The notes below the pieces were generated by a model that did not search any database, was not told where the DNA came from, and saw nothing but the letters and a program-made list of their open reading frames with translations. From assembly GCA_010015655.1 (NCBI GenBank), contig ML976678.1:162430-226429 (forward strand): DNA of 64,000 nt. The letters are read 5' to 3'. A program made the translations under genes and the position numbers. The number at the start of each line of letters is the position of its first letter. Position 1 is the stretch's first letter. The DNA comes from Bimuria novae-zelandiae CBS 107.79. Its lineage: Eukaryota > Ascomycota > Dothideomycetes > Pleosporales > Didymosphaeriaceae. Positions 22,759 through 34,795 of the stretch are shown piece by piece.

Positions 22759-23400
22759 TTACACGGATACCTTGGCGGATTCCAGCGCTTTCCTATCAAT
22801 CTCGAGCCGGGGGTCTTCTTCACTCATAACTAGCGGCGTGATGTGGCCGCTCGATCGTTTTGGCCGGCCGGGACGCGCTCCACCCTCCTCAATTCCACGA
22901 TATCGCATGGCGGCACAGATGGCCGTGTTCCGCCGGCGGATCTCTTCATCTAGAGTGAGCCCTGTACAGGCTTGGATAGCGACGGCCAACTCTCTCTGTG
23001 CTGGGAGCAGAGCACCCGATCCCACTTCAAGATCGTCCTTAGATGCGAGGTCGTCCTTGAGCTTGACACCAGCAAGCTGCTGCTCCATATCGCGCACAGG
23101 CTGCTCATACTCCTAGCGTTTCTTAATATCCTCAAGAAGGGCATATCGCTAATACTACCTTTTTTAAATAATGCTGCGGTTGAGCTCTTAGAACTTTAGA
23201 TATTACATTATCTTTTTTAACGTGCGTTTAAGTCGCTCGCACCGGACGAGTAAGAGTCGGATAGTAGGAAGATCATTTACTAGTGCATATTGTTCTGGTG
23301 TTAGCCGTTGTAGGCGACAAGAATCGATCGACCGACTCATGGTTTAAACCGCCCGCATTAATACATCCTAGGGCTGGATGCCTCGCGCGAAGGCCTGGCG
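22759..23400 (-). pseudogene. C-terminal relic of a DUF3435 (FluG-type) tyrosine recombinase
   Basis: One minus-strand frame can be followed from about 23340 (MSRSIDSCRLQRLTPEQYA) through a CERLKRTLK block, a stop-riddled ELNRS...YALLEDIKKR stretch (about 23110-23210) to RDMEQQLAGVKLKDDLASK and a tail with RRRNTAICAAM, ending at TAA 22759. This series matches, from memory, the C-terminal part of fungal DUF3435 proteins, the tyrosine recombinases that include Starship captains. At least six stops and the missing catalytic half make it a relic. Upstream fragments continue to about 23600. Confidence 0.55.
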
Positions 23401-23800
23401 GTATATAGAGCTTGCTTAATTCCTGTAACGGTCTTTCGTGAGGAGGTCCGAAGGTGACGCAGTTGATGTAGGACACTCACAACGCTGCGCAGACATCTGC
23501 TCTTCTTCGTAGGCGGTGATACGTACGTGCGTGAGCAGCAGTGCGGGATCTATGTTCATTTGTATAGCCGAACCACTCTGCAGTTTCGTTTGATCAATTT
23601 GATGTTTAGTGGGCGTAATTTCATGACATATATTGGAGGGTGTACCCGTGCCGAGGGTTCTCACTGGGTAGAGGAGAGTCTATTACGCTAAGAAGTGCTT
23701 TGACCACCTGGGCTCCGAGTGGAGCTAACTTTTGTCAGTTGAACATCGCCATCAACCACCGCCAACCCGCAGGGCCCTTCCCACGACTCGCCTCATCACC

Positions 23801-24759
23801 ATGGCCGGAATTCCGCAGTCCATATTCCGCTGGGCCGTCCCCGGCGCCATTGCTATCAGCTTCGCGCAGTCATCCATGTACGACGTCAAGGGCGGCACTC
23901 GCGCCGTCATTTTCGACAGAGTATCTGGTGTGAAGGAGGACGTGGTCAACGAGGGCACACATTTCCTGGTCCCGTGGCTGCAGAGGGCGATCGTCTACGA
24001 TGTGAGGACGCGACCGAGGAATATCTCGACGACGACGGGTAGCAAGGACTTGCAGATGGTCACTCTTACGCTGAGGGTGCTGCACCGGCCCGAGGTGAAG
24101 ATGCTGCCGAAGATCTACCAGGTGCGTCTATCAATCAACATTATTCTGGGGAGCCTTGGAACCCAAGCCAGGCGCGTGGGAATAAACAGTTGCTCGGAGC
24201 CGGCAAGAGCCTGTTTACAGCTTCTAACTAGTGCTAGAACCTCGGTCTCGACTACGACGAGCGTGTGTTACCCTCCATCGGAAACGAAGTCTTGAAGTCC
24301 ATCGTTGCCCAGTTCGACGCCGCCGAGCTCATCACGCAGCGAGAAGCCGTTTCGAACCGCATCCGCAACGACCTGCTCAAGCGTGCTGGCGAGTTCAACA
24401 TTGCGCTCGAAGACGTCTCTATAACCCACATGACATTCGGAAAGGAGTTCACCAAGGCCGTCGAGGAGAAGCAAATCGCACAGCAGGAAGCCGAGCGCGC
24501 ACGATTCGTGGTCGAGAAGGCAGAGCAAGAGAGGCAAGCGAACGTCATCCGCGCAGAGGGTGAGGCCGAGGCCGCCGACACCATCAGCAAGGCTGTTGCG
24601 AAGAGTGGCGATGGTTTGATCATGATCCGACGGATCGAGACGCAGAAGGACATTGCACAGATGCTGGCAAGAAACCCCAACGTCTCGTACCTGCCAAACG
24701 GCGGGGCGGGCGGCGAGGGCAAGTCGGGTGGCAACTTCCTTTTGGGCTTGAGGGGTTAA
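23801..24759 (+). CDS. phb1: Prohibitin-1, mitochondrial inner membrane scaffold
   Basis: Exons 23801-24121 and 24238-24759; intron 24122-24237 has a CTAAC branch site and TAG acceptor. The 280-aa product matches prohibitin-1 over its full length: a short hydrophobic N-terminal anchor (about residues 8-22), the PHB domain ([16 protein letters not shown] onward, about 26-190), a coiled coil (about 180-215) and the Gly-rich end [11 protein letters not shown]...LLGLRG. Prohibitin-1 and -2 form ring complexes in the inner mitochondrial membrane that stabilise new subunits and restrain the m-AAA protease. ATG 23801 has a good context (ATCACCATGG) and begins exactly where family members begin. Its promoter is squeezed against the DUF3435 relic: only about 200-400 bp separate them. 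Confidence 0.97.
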
Positions 24760-25587
24760 GGGAACGGAAGAGGAACCACTGGTGAAGGTCCATGGCCAGC
24801 GAGGTTTGGCGCTTACTGTATAATATCACATGTGGGCATGGTTATTCACTGTAACGTAGGGAATTATTCTCCTCTTTCGTCTGTATCCAGATCGTTCTCT
24901 CCACGTCAATATTGGTGCATTGCGTAGGCCGCTCCTTCCTCGTTACGTTCCGTGCTGTATAGTGTTGGACGGCACTGTGTCAACAACAAGGCGAGCGCAC
25001 TGTCCGTCTCTACTCTACACGGGTGGAGCTTTCTTTCTCAACCACAACTGCGCTTCCCTTGAGACTACCCATATAGAGACATTATACTGCCTATCATTCC
25101 AAGCGATTTCCTCCCACTATGACGTCACGTGGACGATCTCCGCATCGTGAATCTTTTGTCTCCACAACGTTACTGAAACATCGCAACAAGTACGTTTGCG
25201 GCTTTCCAACACTCAGATCACTGTCTCGTATGCCGCTTATACTGAACGCCGTCTAGTCCTGCACCAATTGTTCCGTGGCCTGTCCGTCGCTTTCAGCCCG
25301 CTGTCAATCGCGAAGGGCTACACGTTCGGCATTGGATACCGGCATCGAGCAGAATTATTCGTGCCACGGTGGTCGTTTGATCCATCCGAAAGAAACTTTG
25401 AAGCCTGCGACCCACTAATTATTCGATCAGATGATCGAATATACATCTCAGGGTCCTATCCACAAGCAACAACTCTCCGGTCCGTTCCTCACCACTCAGC
25501 CCATAGCCAACATCACGTACCCCTTCCACATCTTCTACCTTTAATCCCATGACCTGGGTTGAAATATACAAGAAGAGGCCAGGCACG
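24760..25587. other. Intergenic: phb1 3' region and upstream of the GFA gene
   Basis: Short open stretches exist but none has family similarity, good start context or splice support. It probably holds the phb1 3' UTR and the promoter/5' UTR of the GFA-type gene (a second in-frame ATG lies at 25549). Confidence 0.5.
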
Positions 25588-26378
25588 ATGGCTGGCATCA
25601 ATTCCGACCACGGTACTTCGAAGGAGCCGCTTTGCTTGACGGGCAACTGCTATTGCAAAAACCTCAGTTATACGTTGAAGCTGGAGGATAAAAACGATGC
25701 TAGGACGACGCTGTGTCATTGCAAGGACTGCAAGAAAGCCTTCGGAGGAGCTTTTGGCTTAACGGCGAAGTGTCCGATTCAGACGTTCCATTACACGTCT
25801 GCGAGCGGGAAACCTACGGTATGTTTTACCGGGATTTCAAGCATTCACTTAAGGATGTACATGCTAACGCTCAGCTTCATAGCTCCATGTTGCGAACAAT
25901 GGATCCGGATCGACCGTATATCGAGAGTTTTGCAACAAGTGTGGAAGTTACATCTGCGAGTATGGGGTATGTCCGTCTTGTTATTCTTTTTTTGCTTATT
26001 TATCCATTAGGGTTTTTACAGAGTCTCTGACATAAGAACAGGAGCAAGCGAAAGATGCCTTCCGCTACGTAGTAGTCGGCTCACTGGACGACCCTGGAGC
26101 GCTCCCGCCCAAGGGCGAATTCTTCTGTTCGGAACGAGAGACCTGGATGCCAAAGATCCCAGGTAAGCTGGCTCAATTTCACAGGTGGTGACGTGTGCGT
26201 GCGTTTTCGGTCTCGAGATTCCGTGTACTATTATTTTATGCCTGTGAACACTTGTAGATACATACATCGAGGAAATCGAAATACGAGGTCACGCGAGATT
26301 CCGCCGTCCTGTCATCTTCATGAATGGGAAGCTGATAGTCAAGCAGGAACCTTCCAGAAGGATAAAATCAAGGAGTAG
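25588..26378 (+). CDS. GFA-domain (Mss4-like, glutathione-dependent formaldehyde-activating type) protein
   Basis: Exons 25588-25818, 25883-25966, 26042-26162 and 26347-26378 give 155 aa. The GFA fold binds zinc through Cys clusters visible here: CYC (residues 21-23), CHCKDC (43-48) and FCNKCGSYIC from exon 2. The last exon gives the ending IPGTFQKDKIKE, the usual tail of fungal members, which supports the unusual 184-bp third intron. Family members are called formaldehyde-activating by homology to bacterial Gfa, but most fungal copies have no tested substrate. An upstream in-frame ATG (25549) would add 13 residues; 25588 was preferred because family proteins start close to the first Cys. It is a cytosolic protein with no signal peptide. 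Confidence 0.85.
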
Positions 26379-28849
26379 GAACAGCGTCCGCGAGCGTTTT
26401 GACATGTGGAACGGCCAAATTAATGGTTTTCTTGGAGAACGATGTCCCGTCGATGAACTATATATTAACACTAGACCAAACATTACGACAGTCTGCTGTT
26501 CAAATTGCTAATGGAGAATGTTATACCCGCGGGTCTCTATTACACGACGCGATTGTTTAAGCAACCTTGATTCTCGCCTTTGATTCTTGCTTTGAACATC
26601 GCCTGCCATGCCGAACCGGTACCACTTTTCAATACACCTCAACTAGTAGGAAGATCTGCTCCCTTCAAGCAACTATCATCGGAAATTTCTAACCTGCTGA
26701 TCGATATCACGTCCTCTCCACCATTGTTTCACAGACGCTGCCCAACCCTCCTTAGCACTGATCCCTTTTTATAATACGACCCTCTCACACCGCGTCTCTT
26801 GTTCATTTCCCCTCACAATCCATGCCCCAACCGGATACCCCCGATAATTTACTACAAGCTCGCCAGTGGCAGCCGTCGCCTCGCATCTTACATCCTCATC
26901 ATACACAACCTGCAGCGAAACAGGCACACGCCCCATCTCTTGCACCAGACTGGTAGAGTTTGCGGCATGTTGACGGTAAGGAGAATACGGTGATGTTCTC
27001 GAGGTTTTTGGAAGGGGAAGATTTGGACGAGGCGTCTGTGAGGATGTCTCTGAACGTGGGTCCCTTTATCGGGTGGGTCGTCTTCGTCGGGAAGCCTGCT
27101 TAACAATGCCCAGTTGTACTTGGCGGAGGCGTGCTACGAAGTAGCTCGGCTGTTGGGCATATACTTCATCGTCCTCCCACCTTCTCTCCTGCGCTGGACG
27201 CACCCTACTTTCTGTAGCAACATCCTTTATCTTCATCTACGCGCTCCTAGACGTTATGTCCTCCTATAATAGACATTGTGAATTATCACAGCGTAATGGA
27301 AATTCCCAAGGGCCAGATTCTACCCAATCTTCGCCCGCACAAGTTTGAGCCGATGGGCTTCATGGACGCCTGACCTCGCTGCCTGAGGCCAAACGCTGGT
27401 CTCGCTCCTACCCCTGCCATCAAACCTCTCCCGCGATTCGCCACGCCAGACAGCCACGCGTCGCCCATCCGCGCACAGCCCCCGATCGTCACAGGCATCC
27501 ACGCACACCCAATGCGAAAATCGTGCACCGCCACACATCTTTCCATAACCACACGTCGTCCAACACCCGCCCTCCACCTTTCAAGGTTCTAGCCCGCGCA
27601 ACAAGTTTTCCGCCGGGAAAAAAGGCTGCGCATAGACGCGGCACAGACACAGCCTGCACGCAGCGGGCGGGTTACACGTACTACGGTGGAGGTCGCACGC
27701 GCGCACGCGGAGTCACATGCCGCGGTCGCAGCCAATAGCACGGCGATCCCTCGTTGCCTCCCTTATGACTCCTGCCTTGTGAGAGGGAAGATCCTGAAGG
27801 GCGGCCTGCTGAGTGAAGACCTTGGAAAAGGCGGAAGAGAACCTTGGAAATATTTGCATAAGCCGGATTTATGCGGATAGATGGGATGGCGACGTTTGCC
27901 TCCACATCTGCTGTACGAGGTCGAGTAGGTGCATAACTGTGGTAAGGCTTGCGTATGGTCGCTGGCGTGGCCTGGCCACCCAGGCAACCTCGGAAGGCAG
28001 CGCGTGCACCGCCTACTTGGATAGCGTGGTGCTGTTGTTGTACAAGGCTGCGCGGGTTCTTTGGTTTGCCTTCTGGTGATAGTGCATCTGGGGGCGAAAC
28101 GGAAGCGTGTGTATAGTGAGTATGAAGAGGGGAGAGCGCGTGGCTTGCTAGGCAGCTACTATGCGGACCGGATATTGCGCCATTAGGCTGCATGTACGGG
28201 CGTAAAGTGGATCCATGGTTCGCATGGTAGAGCGGAACCCTGCCAGGCACCGAAAGGGCGCTCGTGGCTGAGAATCAGATATACGAGGTGCATCAGGCAT
28301 CACTGGCTGAAGGGATAGTTTCGATAATGAGTGTATTAAATTAAGTAGCGAGTGGCCACTAAATGCACATTGCGAGAACAGTACGTATAGTATAGTGTAG
28401 TAATGTGTATCATCTATCATGACTGCCGTAGATGCCCAATCTGTTTGAGTGAGTGAAGTATGCTCAGTCTGCCTCGTAGACATCGTAAAACCGCGCGTAA
28501 CCAGACACGCTCCCGCCCATCCATATTGTCCCTCCGCCCTTCCCTTCCCTGCCATACCATACCATACCAATAGACAAAATAAAATAAAAGCTATGTACAA
28601 GAGTAAATCAAGACGCTCAAATATGTACAACAAGCGAGCGCCTTTCTGCCAGAGAAAGATAGTTGGATATCGATATGTGAAAAGGAAAAAAGACACCTGG
28701 CTATGCAAACCAATCTGCCCGCTCAATTCCAAGCACCCGGGCACGACTAGGAGAGTAAATGAAAGGAAAAGATCCGGTTTGTGGGCCATGAGTCGTGAGA
28801 CTGGGATCCCACCCAGTCTAGTGCTTGGTGTAAAATAAGAAAAGGTCTA
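26379..28849. other. 2.5-kb intergenic stretch, no supported gene
   Basis: The longest open frames (for example minus strand 27681-28250) are low-complexity, lack homologs I recognise and have no matching splice sites. Part of 28.1-28.85 kb is presumably the 3' UTR of the C2H2 gene. No tRNA, transposon end or RIP signature was found. Confidence 0.5.
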
Positions 28850-31524
28850 TTACCGGCGTTGCTGTAGTGCCATGACTGCAGCTTCCAGTTGACGCAGTCT
28901 TGCATCCTTCTCTTCGTTCTCTCGTCGCAACCGCTTAACCTCGGAGCGGAGATCAGTGTGGTCATCCTCCTCGGCAATGGTGTCTTCGGAGGGGCGCTTT
29001 CGCTTCAGCGCAAGCTGGCTGTCGTCTTCTTCCGCTATACGCTGATATTGCGATTCCGCAGAGAAGGGGAGCTTTGTGGTGTTATTTTCGCCTTGCCTCT
29101 GTTCCCTGGGAATGATGAGGTGGCCCAGGTCGACCGACATGCTTGTCCTGCGATGCACGCGACGGATATGCTCTGCCAGGTTCTCTTTCCGCGTGAAACC
29201 GGAACCTGAACTACGCTTGCAGTCGGTGAAAGGGCAGAAGAGCGACTTCTTGGTGCCACCATGCATCTTGTGGACCTCGCGCTCGTGACGCAGCAGTCCG
29301 CCGCTATAAGTAAAGCCTTGCAGCTTCTCGCACCCTTTCATGTTGCATTTGTAAGGGCGGTCATGCTTGTCCATGTGCTTGCTAGAGGAGAATTAGCGAC
29401 GAAAGGAGATGAAGATGCAGAGCTAGACCTACCTCCATTCACACTTGCGATCGAACGTCTGACCAGAGCATTCGTTGTGCTTGCATACCATCTTTCCATC
29501 ATGATTCCTCGGCGGCTCCTCGGCACGCTTGTAGGAATGGTTCCTTCGAGGTGAGCCGATATCCTCATTGTCGCTCGAGGCTTGCGAGGATCCCCCCTCA
29601 GATTGCTGTCGTACGTGCCCTTGAGCGCTGCCGATGGAATATCTTCGGTGATCCCGGTGATCTGATGTAGGCGACAGGAGCGGTGAATGCGCCGATGCCA
29701 TGCTGACCGGAGTGGGCATATTAGAATTAGAATTAAGAGAAGGCGTGCGCTGGTGTCGTGGTATGAAGGAATTATGTACGGATGTGGTCTCAGGTGGCTG
29801 AACGTTCCCCATGGTGGGCTGGAAATTGTATAACTCGGAATAATTGGTGTCGTCGGTGAGGTAGGAGGCCTGAGGCGGTTGGGTAGAGGATGGAGATATA
29901 TTATCAAGAGACGCGAAATCGGGTTGTGGCGCAGCGTAGCCCTGACTATCCGCGCTTCCGGTGACTCGTACGCTCGGAATAGCGGTCGTCAGATGACGCG
30001 CAGTCCTCTGTGGCAAAGAATTTGGCGGAAACTGCTGCCAAGCGTTGTCGAAGTTATGGTCAAAGTGCTGAGGAAAGACAGTTAGAGCGGTGGCGGTGCC
30101 TTGAATATCGGGCAGCAAATTAAGGTTAGGATTATCTACCGACAAAGCGGCTGGGAACTGAGGGTAATAAGTACCCAGGCCTAGGCCATGTTAGCTGCAC
30201 TCATTCTCGGAACACAGCTGAAACCCAATCGTAGAGTGGGATGCGAGGCAGGCAGAAGAGGAGTGAGTCAATGGACCCGCGCACATACCAGCTAAACCCT
30301 GTCGATCCGATCTTCCGTTCCCCACACGTGATACGTCTTGGCGAACCTGGAGAACGCCAAATTCCAAATCGGTCGGCATTAACGTTTCCGCGTTTCGCAA
30401 CCTCAGGTTCACACTTCCGAGGCCCACGCCATCGCCATACTGAGGGCGCTGAGGCACACTAGGTTGCGGCAGCGAGCCTATGAGCTCCATGCCAAAGTTC
30501 CTGTCTGTTTCCATCAGCTCCAAAACGCCTGTCCTCGCGAGGGCGAGTGTCGACACACTTACACTCTGTTGGGTCGGGAGCTCTCCATCCCGCAAGATCG
30601 ACGCTCTGTAGCACTGCCTCACGCGGGACTCTACTGTTGTTTGTCTGGCCGTTGTTGTAAAACATCCAGCAAACGCCCCATATAACCGCAAGCGAAGGCT
30701 TAATGTCGAGCGACGTTGAGAGCGGCCGAGGCTTGTCGAAAAACTCAGTAAACCAGCTCAGCAGTCGATGTTGCTTCTTGTCGTAGTCGCCGAGAAGCAG
30801 GAGATCAAGAGCTTTGCGCGAGAGCGCAGCGACCAGCTGAGCCTGCAGCCTCATGAGCAAATGCTCGTAGTTGGCTAGGAAGGCCGCATCGAAATTGATC
30901 CCTGCATCTTGACCTTGCGCAATGAGCCATCCAATATCAAATTGTGCGCGACAGCTTTGAAGCACGCTGATGGCATCATAGACCATGACCAGCAGTTGAG
31001 CGACATCCTTTAGGGACTTTGCCTCGAAGCTGGCCTCCTTCTTCTGAGTGACAAAAAGCTTATTGTCACCAGCAACAGCAGACAATGGGCTTCCGTAGAG
31101 GCTACCCTGGGTATCGATCGAGTTAAGCGTCCTTTTCCGAAAGCTTAGCAGAAAACTAAACAGAGGATTATTTCCGAACTTACTGTTGCACCTCTCCCCC
31201 AGATAAGTTTCGAAGCGAGGTACGATCCTTGCCTCGGATCTGTACTTTCAAGGATGACCTGAGCTTCTGCTTGTTTTCGTACTTGCAAACACGATTTGCA
31301 GCAAGAGCCGCCCTTCTCTCATGCGAGTTTGACTGAGGACGAGCTCTTTCGAGCTGTCTGAGCTTCTTCATGTCGAGGCTAGCACATATCTGGGTTCCAA
31401 GAATAGCAGCATAGTCCACATTGTGTGAGCCGGGCCTGAGGCGTCTCCGAAGCTGTTTGACGAATTGGAGAACTCTGAGGGTGAGATCGATGCCGGATTG
31501 CGAATGCAACGACTGGTTCGCCAT
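28850..31524 (-). CDS. C2H2 zinc-finger transcription factor-like protein, five exons, 799 aa
   Basis: Exons (minus strand, 5' to 3'): 31524-31184, 31101-30563, 30528-30289, 30180-29433 and 29381-28850. Phases agree across every junction and the introns are short with GT-AG ends. The N-terminal half (about 370 aa) is alpha-helical and of unknown family. The middle is Ser/Pro/Gln-rich and probably unstructured. Three zinc fingers lie near residues 605-690: CKHNEC..KHMDKH across the last intron, CNMKGCEKL..LLRHEREVH, and CPFTDCKRS..LAEHIRRVH. A C-terminal coiled coil (EVKRLRRENEEKDARLRQLE) could mediate dimerisation. A nuclear regulator is likely; target genes are unknown. The first intron's acceptor (TAG before 31101) is the least certain junction. 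No close named ortholog can be given. Confidence 0.75.
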
Positions 31525-32947
31525 CTTCTCGGCAGAGGTGAGGGTCTGAGGACGTAAGAAGAGGCGCAAGGAGCGGGTTCCTTGGGTGCCGATGAGCTTG
31601 TGTATATACTGTCCTCGTCATGATGGCTATGTAAGGCTTGAGGAAGCCTGAGGTGCCCTTGTGTATGGGTTCACCGCCAGCTACAGCAGGGTGCCTGCAG
31701 CTACGCCACATTGTGATTCGTCGAGCAATGTCACCGCCACAGCGCCTCGCAGCGGAAGATCAACATGTGGCTAGGTCGTCAGCGCAAACACTCCTCGTTC
31801 CGACACTCCCACCCTATCGTCAACGGGGCCCCGCGGCATCCGGTCTGCACAAGATGTCGGACGAGGCGCAGTCGTCTGTTATTGAGTCCAGGCATACAGC
31901 TGAATGACATCCGGTATCGGTTTGTTTTGTCGTTGCCTTGAGATAATGCCTTCTCCTTCCACTTTTGCTCGTTTCCGTTATGCGAATGTTCGGAAATCGA
32001 GATTTCCACACGCATCTGATGTTTGTTGGGTCCCACTAGGGCCTCAGCCTCGTCGTATTAACTTTGGTGCCTGGGGAGTTGCGAAACAACCTGCAACACG
32101 AATCAGGCAATCTTGTCTCGGCAGTGTTTGCTGCCCCCACCTGGTTACCTTCTAGCGAGGGTTTCCTTTTCTATGAACACAAACTTGCGGAGAGGTCGGG
32201 GATTTGGACGTCATATTGACTGTTGCGTGCATTGAGCGCATAGGTCTCGACCTCGAGGCTGAGATATGATGGAAACGGGAACGATGCACCGCCCAGCGGA
32301 CTCGAACATTGCATTGGCGATACTTTGTCATAGATCATAAAGAAACAGGCTGGACCTCGGTACTGGGTGAGGTGCGTAAGAACGCATAAAGTGGAGGCGG
32401 TAGTAAGGAATGAAACACGTGTGTCGGGTACAGCCCCGGGGATGAGGTTGCTTGACCTGGTGAATGCACGACAATCGTCAAAGCAAGCAGTTGAGCGTGT
32501 CACAAAGTGCAGGTTATCCCTGTGGACTGGAGCGGTTATTTACTATGTTGCAAATATTTAGTCCGTATCTGTATTGTTATATGCAAGTACCATCTCTTCT
32601 TCTTCCATTTTTACACCCGACTACCCAGGTGAGACGATGCATGAAGTTACTGAAAAGTTGATTCCAAGTGTGTGCTGGTCTCGGCGGATTCCGCAGCCCT
32701 GGATCTACTTCCACCTGATCAACGTCCCAACCCGTTCCTGCAGTAGCTTGATTATCGGCGTAATATAGAATAATCCGAAGAATAATCCATCGCAACGAGA
32801 TCGTGATTACCCAAACAGGTATCACAATGACGTCAGACGATCTACATCAACTAGACATTGCGAATCTATAGCAATAGGCGGGGTAGCTTTGATTCAAATC
32901 TCCATTACAACCACCCTACAATAATCTTATAAACCACTGCTGTGACA
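31525..32947. other. Intergenic: divergent upstream regions
   Basis: Lies between the minus-strand C2H2 gene and the plus-strand oil-body-associated gene, so it holds both promoters. Short frames here show no family similarity. No repeats or RNA genes recognised. Confidence 0.5.
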
Positions 32948-33693
32948 ATGGATGCTCTACCCGTAACAAACAAGACGACGGGTGAGCCTGAGTCGCTCAA
33001 GAACGAGACACTCGAGACGGGCGCAGCTGCAGTCCAGGTACATCTCACTGACAGCAAAGCTAAGAGCCTCAAGTTAACTGTCGCCAGAACTTCGAGCCCG
33101 TCCAACGCATCTGCGCCCACCTCAATGCCTTCCACGCCTACGCCAACGAGCCCCACCGCGACCCCGTAGAAGCCAACCACTACTGCGCACACCTCAACGA
33201 CGAAGTCCGGCAATGCATCCTCTACGACTCTCCCAAGCAACCCGCCCGTATCATCGGCATAGAGTATATGATTACTCCGCGGCTCTATAATACACTCGAC
33301 GCCGCAGAGCAAAAGCTCTGGCACTCGCACGTCTTTGAAGTTAAATCGGGTATGCTGATTATGCCCAAGCCGTCAGCGCTACCTGATGCAGCCTGGGAGG
33401 TCGCGGAGAACAGGGAGATGGAGGAGGTAGTACAGCTGTACGGGAAGATATATCATCTGTGGCAAACAGATCGTGGGGATAAGCTGCCGTTGGGAGAGCC
33501 ACAGTTGATGACAAGCTATACGGAGGCGGGTCAGATGCCTGGTAGTTTCGAGAAATGGGTGGGCGATAGAGATGAGCGGTTTAGCAATAATTGGAGGAAA
33601 AAGAAGGAGGTTAGAGAGTATATCAAGGAGCCGGAGATACATGCGCATGCGGACTGGGCGTGGAAGGAGAAGAAGGTCAAAGAGGGAGAATGA
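32948..33693 (+). CDS. Oil-body-associated protein-like (DUF1264)
   Basis: Exons 32948-33037 and 33088-33693 with a 50-bp intron; 231 aa. After a 30-residue leader the protein begins NFEPVQRICAHLNAFHAYAN and continues with CAHLNDEVRQCILYDSP, IIGIEYMI, LWHSHVFEVKSGMLIMP and YGKIYHLWQTDRGDKLPLG, the conserved series of DUF1264/OBAP proteins. Plant members associate with lipid bodies; fungal members are conserved but little studied, and no enzyme activity is known. The His-rich blocks (HLNAFH, WHSHVFE) are invariant features of the family. The protein is probably cytosolic or lipid-droplet linked. Confidence 0.88.
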
Positions 33694-33955
33694 TTGAGAA
33701 GGCTGAGAAAGTGACGGAAAAGAGAAAGGAGAGAGATCCGGCGGATGCACATGTCGGAGTGGTTGGTGGGGTATGAGCTTGTCACTGGTCGTGGGAGGAT
33801 GGATTAGTATGGACTGTGGATTGGGGTCGGAAGCGACTCACATTGACGCTTGACGCGACCAAATTGCTGCGTCGAAATGCGCTCCAACCTCAAAAGGAGG
33901 GAGTAGAAATCATCGCCACTCATCAGATGTATGGAATACACTCTCTGGTTCCGCC

Positions 33956-34795
33956 TCATGTATGCTCTTGATTTTCCGTGACCTCTTGAATGCTGGGCGG
34001 TTCCTCCGCCTTATCTCGCCCCATTAGCTTGCCCAGTATGTCCCTGTCCTGTCCATTTTCCCCTTCGCGTTCCGCTTCGTCTTCACCATCTGATGAAACT
34101 CGCAGACCCGTATCCGCATCGTCGGCTTTCTCTTCAAGTACGCCTAGGCCAAGATTCTGTGCGAGTCAACATCAAGCCCTGAGCGCAAGCAAGTACCGGC
34201 GTGCGTTCTCCGCTCCTAAAGTGCAAGCCAAAGGGAGCCAAGAACTTACCATCTCGATATATTGCTCTTCGCTGTCTCCATCCTCGTCGCCGATGATCTC
34301 GCTGGTGCGCAGCGTGCCCGCTTCCCTCTGCGCCTCCAGCTCCTCATTAGCGGCCTTGAGCTGGGGTAAGAAGTCCTTCAGAAACGGGCGTATATCCTCC
34401 AGCTCTTCGTCTTCAGGAAGTTTGTAGCTCGGTCTCTCTCCTCTGTTAGCGCGGATGTTCACGACCGTATCCTCGCCGTGCTCTGAATCCTCTTTGCCTT
34501 CCTCTTCGTCCTCGTCTCCGTCGTCTCCAGCATCTGAGCCATCCTCGCTCTCCTCGATGTCGCTCTCGTCACTTGGCTCCTCGCTCGACTCCGACACCCA
34601 GCTCTCATCGTCGCTCGCCTCGGTAGTATCTTCCGGAACGCTTGTAGGTAACAACACAGAGTGGTCGGACACGGTCGACGGTGCGGAATTGCTGCCCTCG
34701 TGGTTTGTTTTCAGTCGCTTTGCGCAGTCGTACACGCGCTGGACGGCATCGATATGCCTCTTGTAAGGGTTCGACGGGCTTGCGACAGGCGCCAT
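33956..34795 (-). CDS. NOPCHAP1-like (DUF4598) box C/D snoRNP assembly chaperone
   Basis: Exons 34795-34250 and 34156-33956; 248 aa. A basic start is followed by a long acidic run (about residues 60-120, Asp/Glu/Ser) and the DUF4598 core: FLKDFLPQLKAANEELEAQ (about 140-160) and then EEQYIEM|NLGLGVLEEK across the intron, the family's signature. Human NOPCHAP1 links NOP58 to the R2TP/RUVBL machinery during box C/D snoRNP assembly; the fungal role is inferred. The C-terminus is acidic and probably disordered. ATG 34795 was chosen because an upstream in-frame start adds 52 residues with no family match. It is divergent from the eIF4E gene, 1.1 kb away. Confidence 0.8.

Noticed and set aside
26193..26511. 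Alternative last exon of the GFA-type gene from an earlier acceptor, ending at 26511
   Set aside because: It gives a long tail without family similarity; the later acceptor yields the conserved GTFQKDKIKE ending.
27681..28250. 189-codon minus-strand frame
   Set aside because: No family similarity, no splice support and unusual composition; likely chance.
34455..34766. Serine-rich plus-strand frame
   Set aside because: Complement of the acidic run in the NOPCHAP1-like gene.
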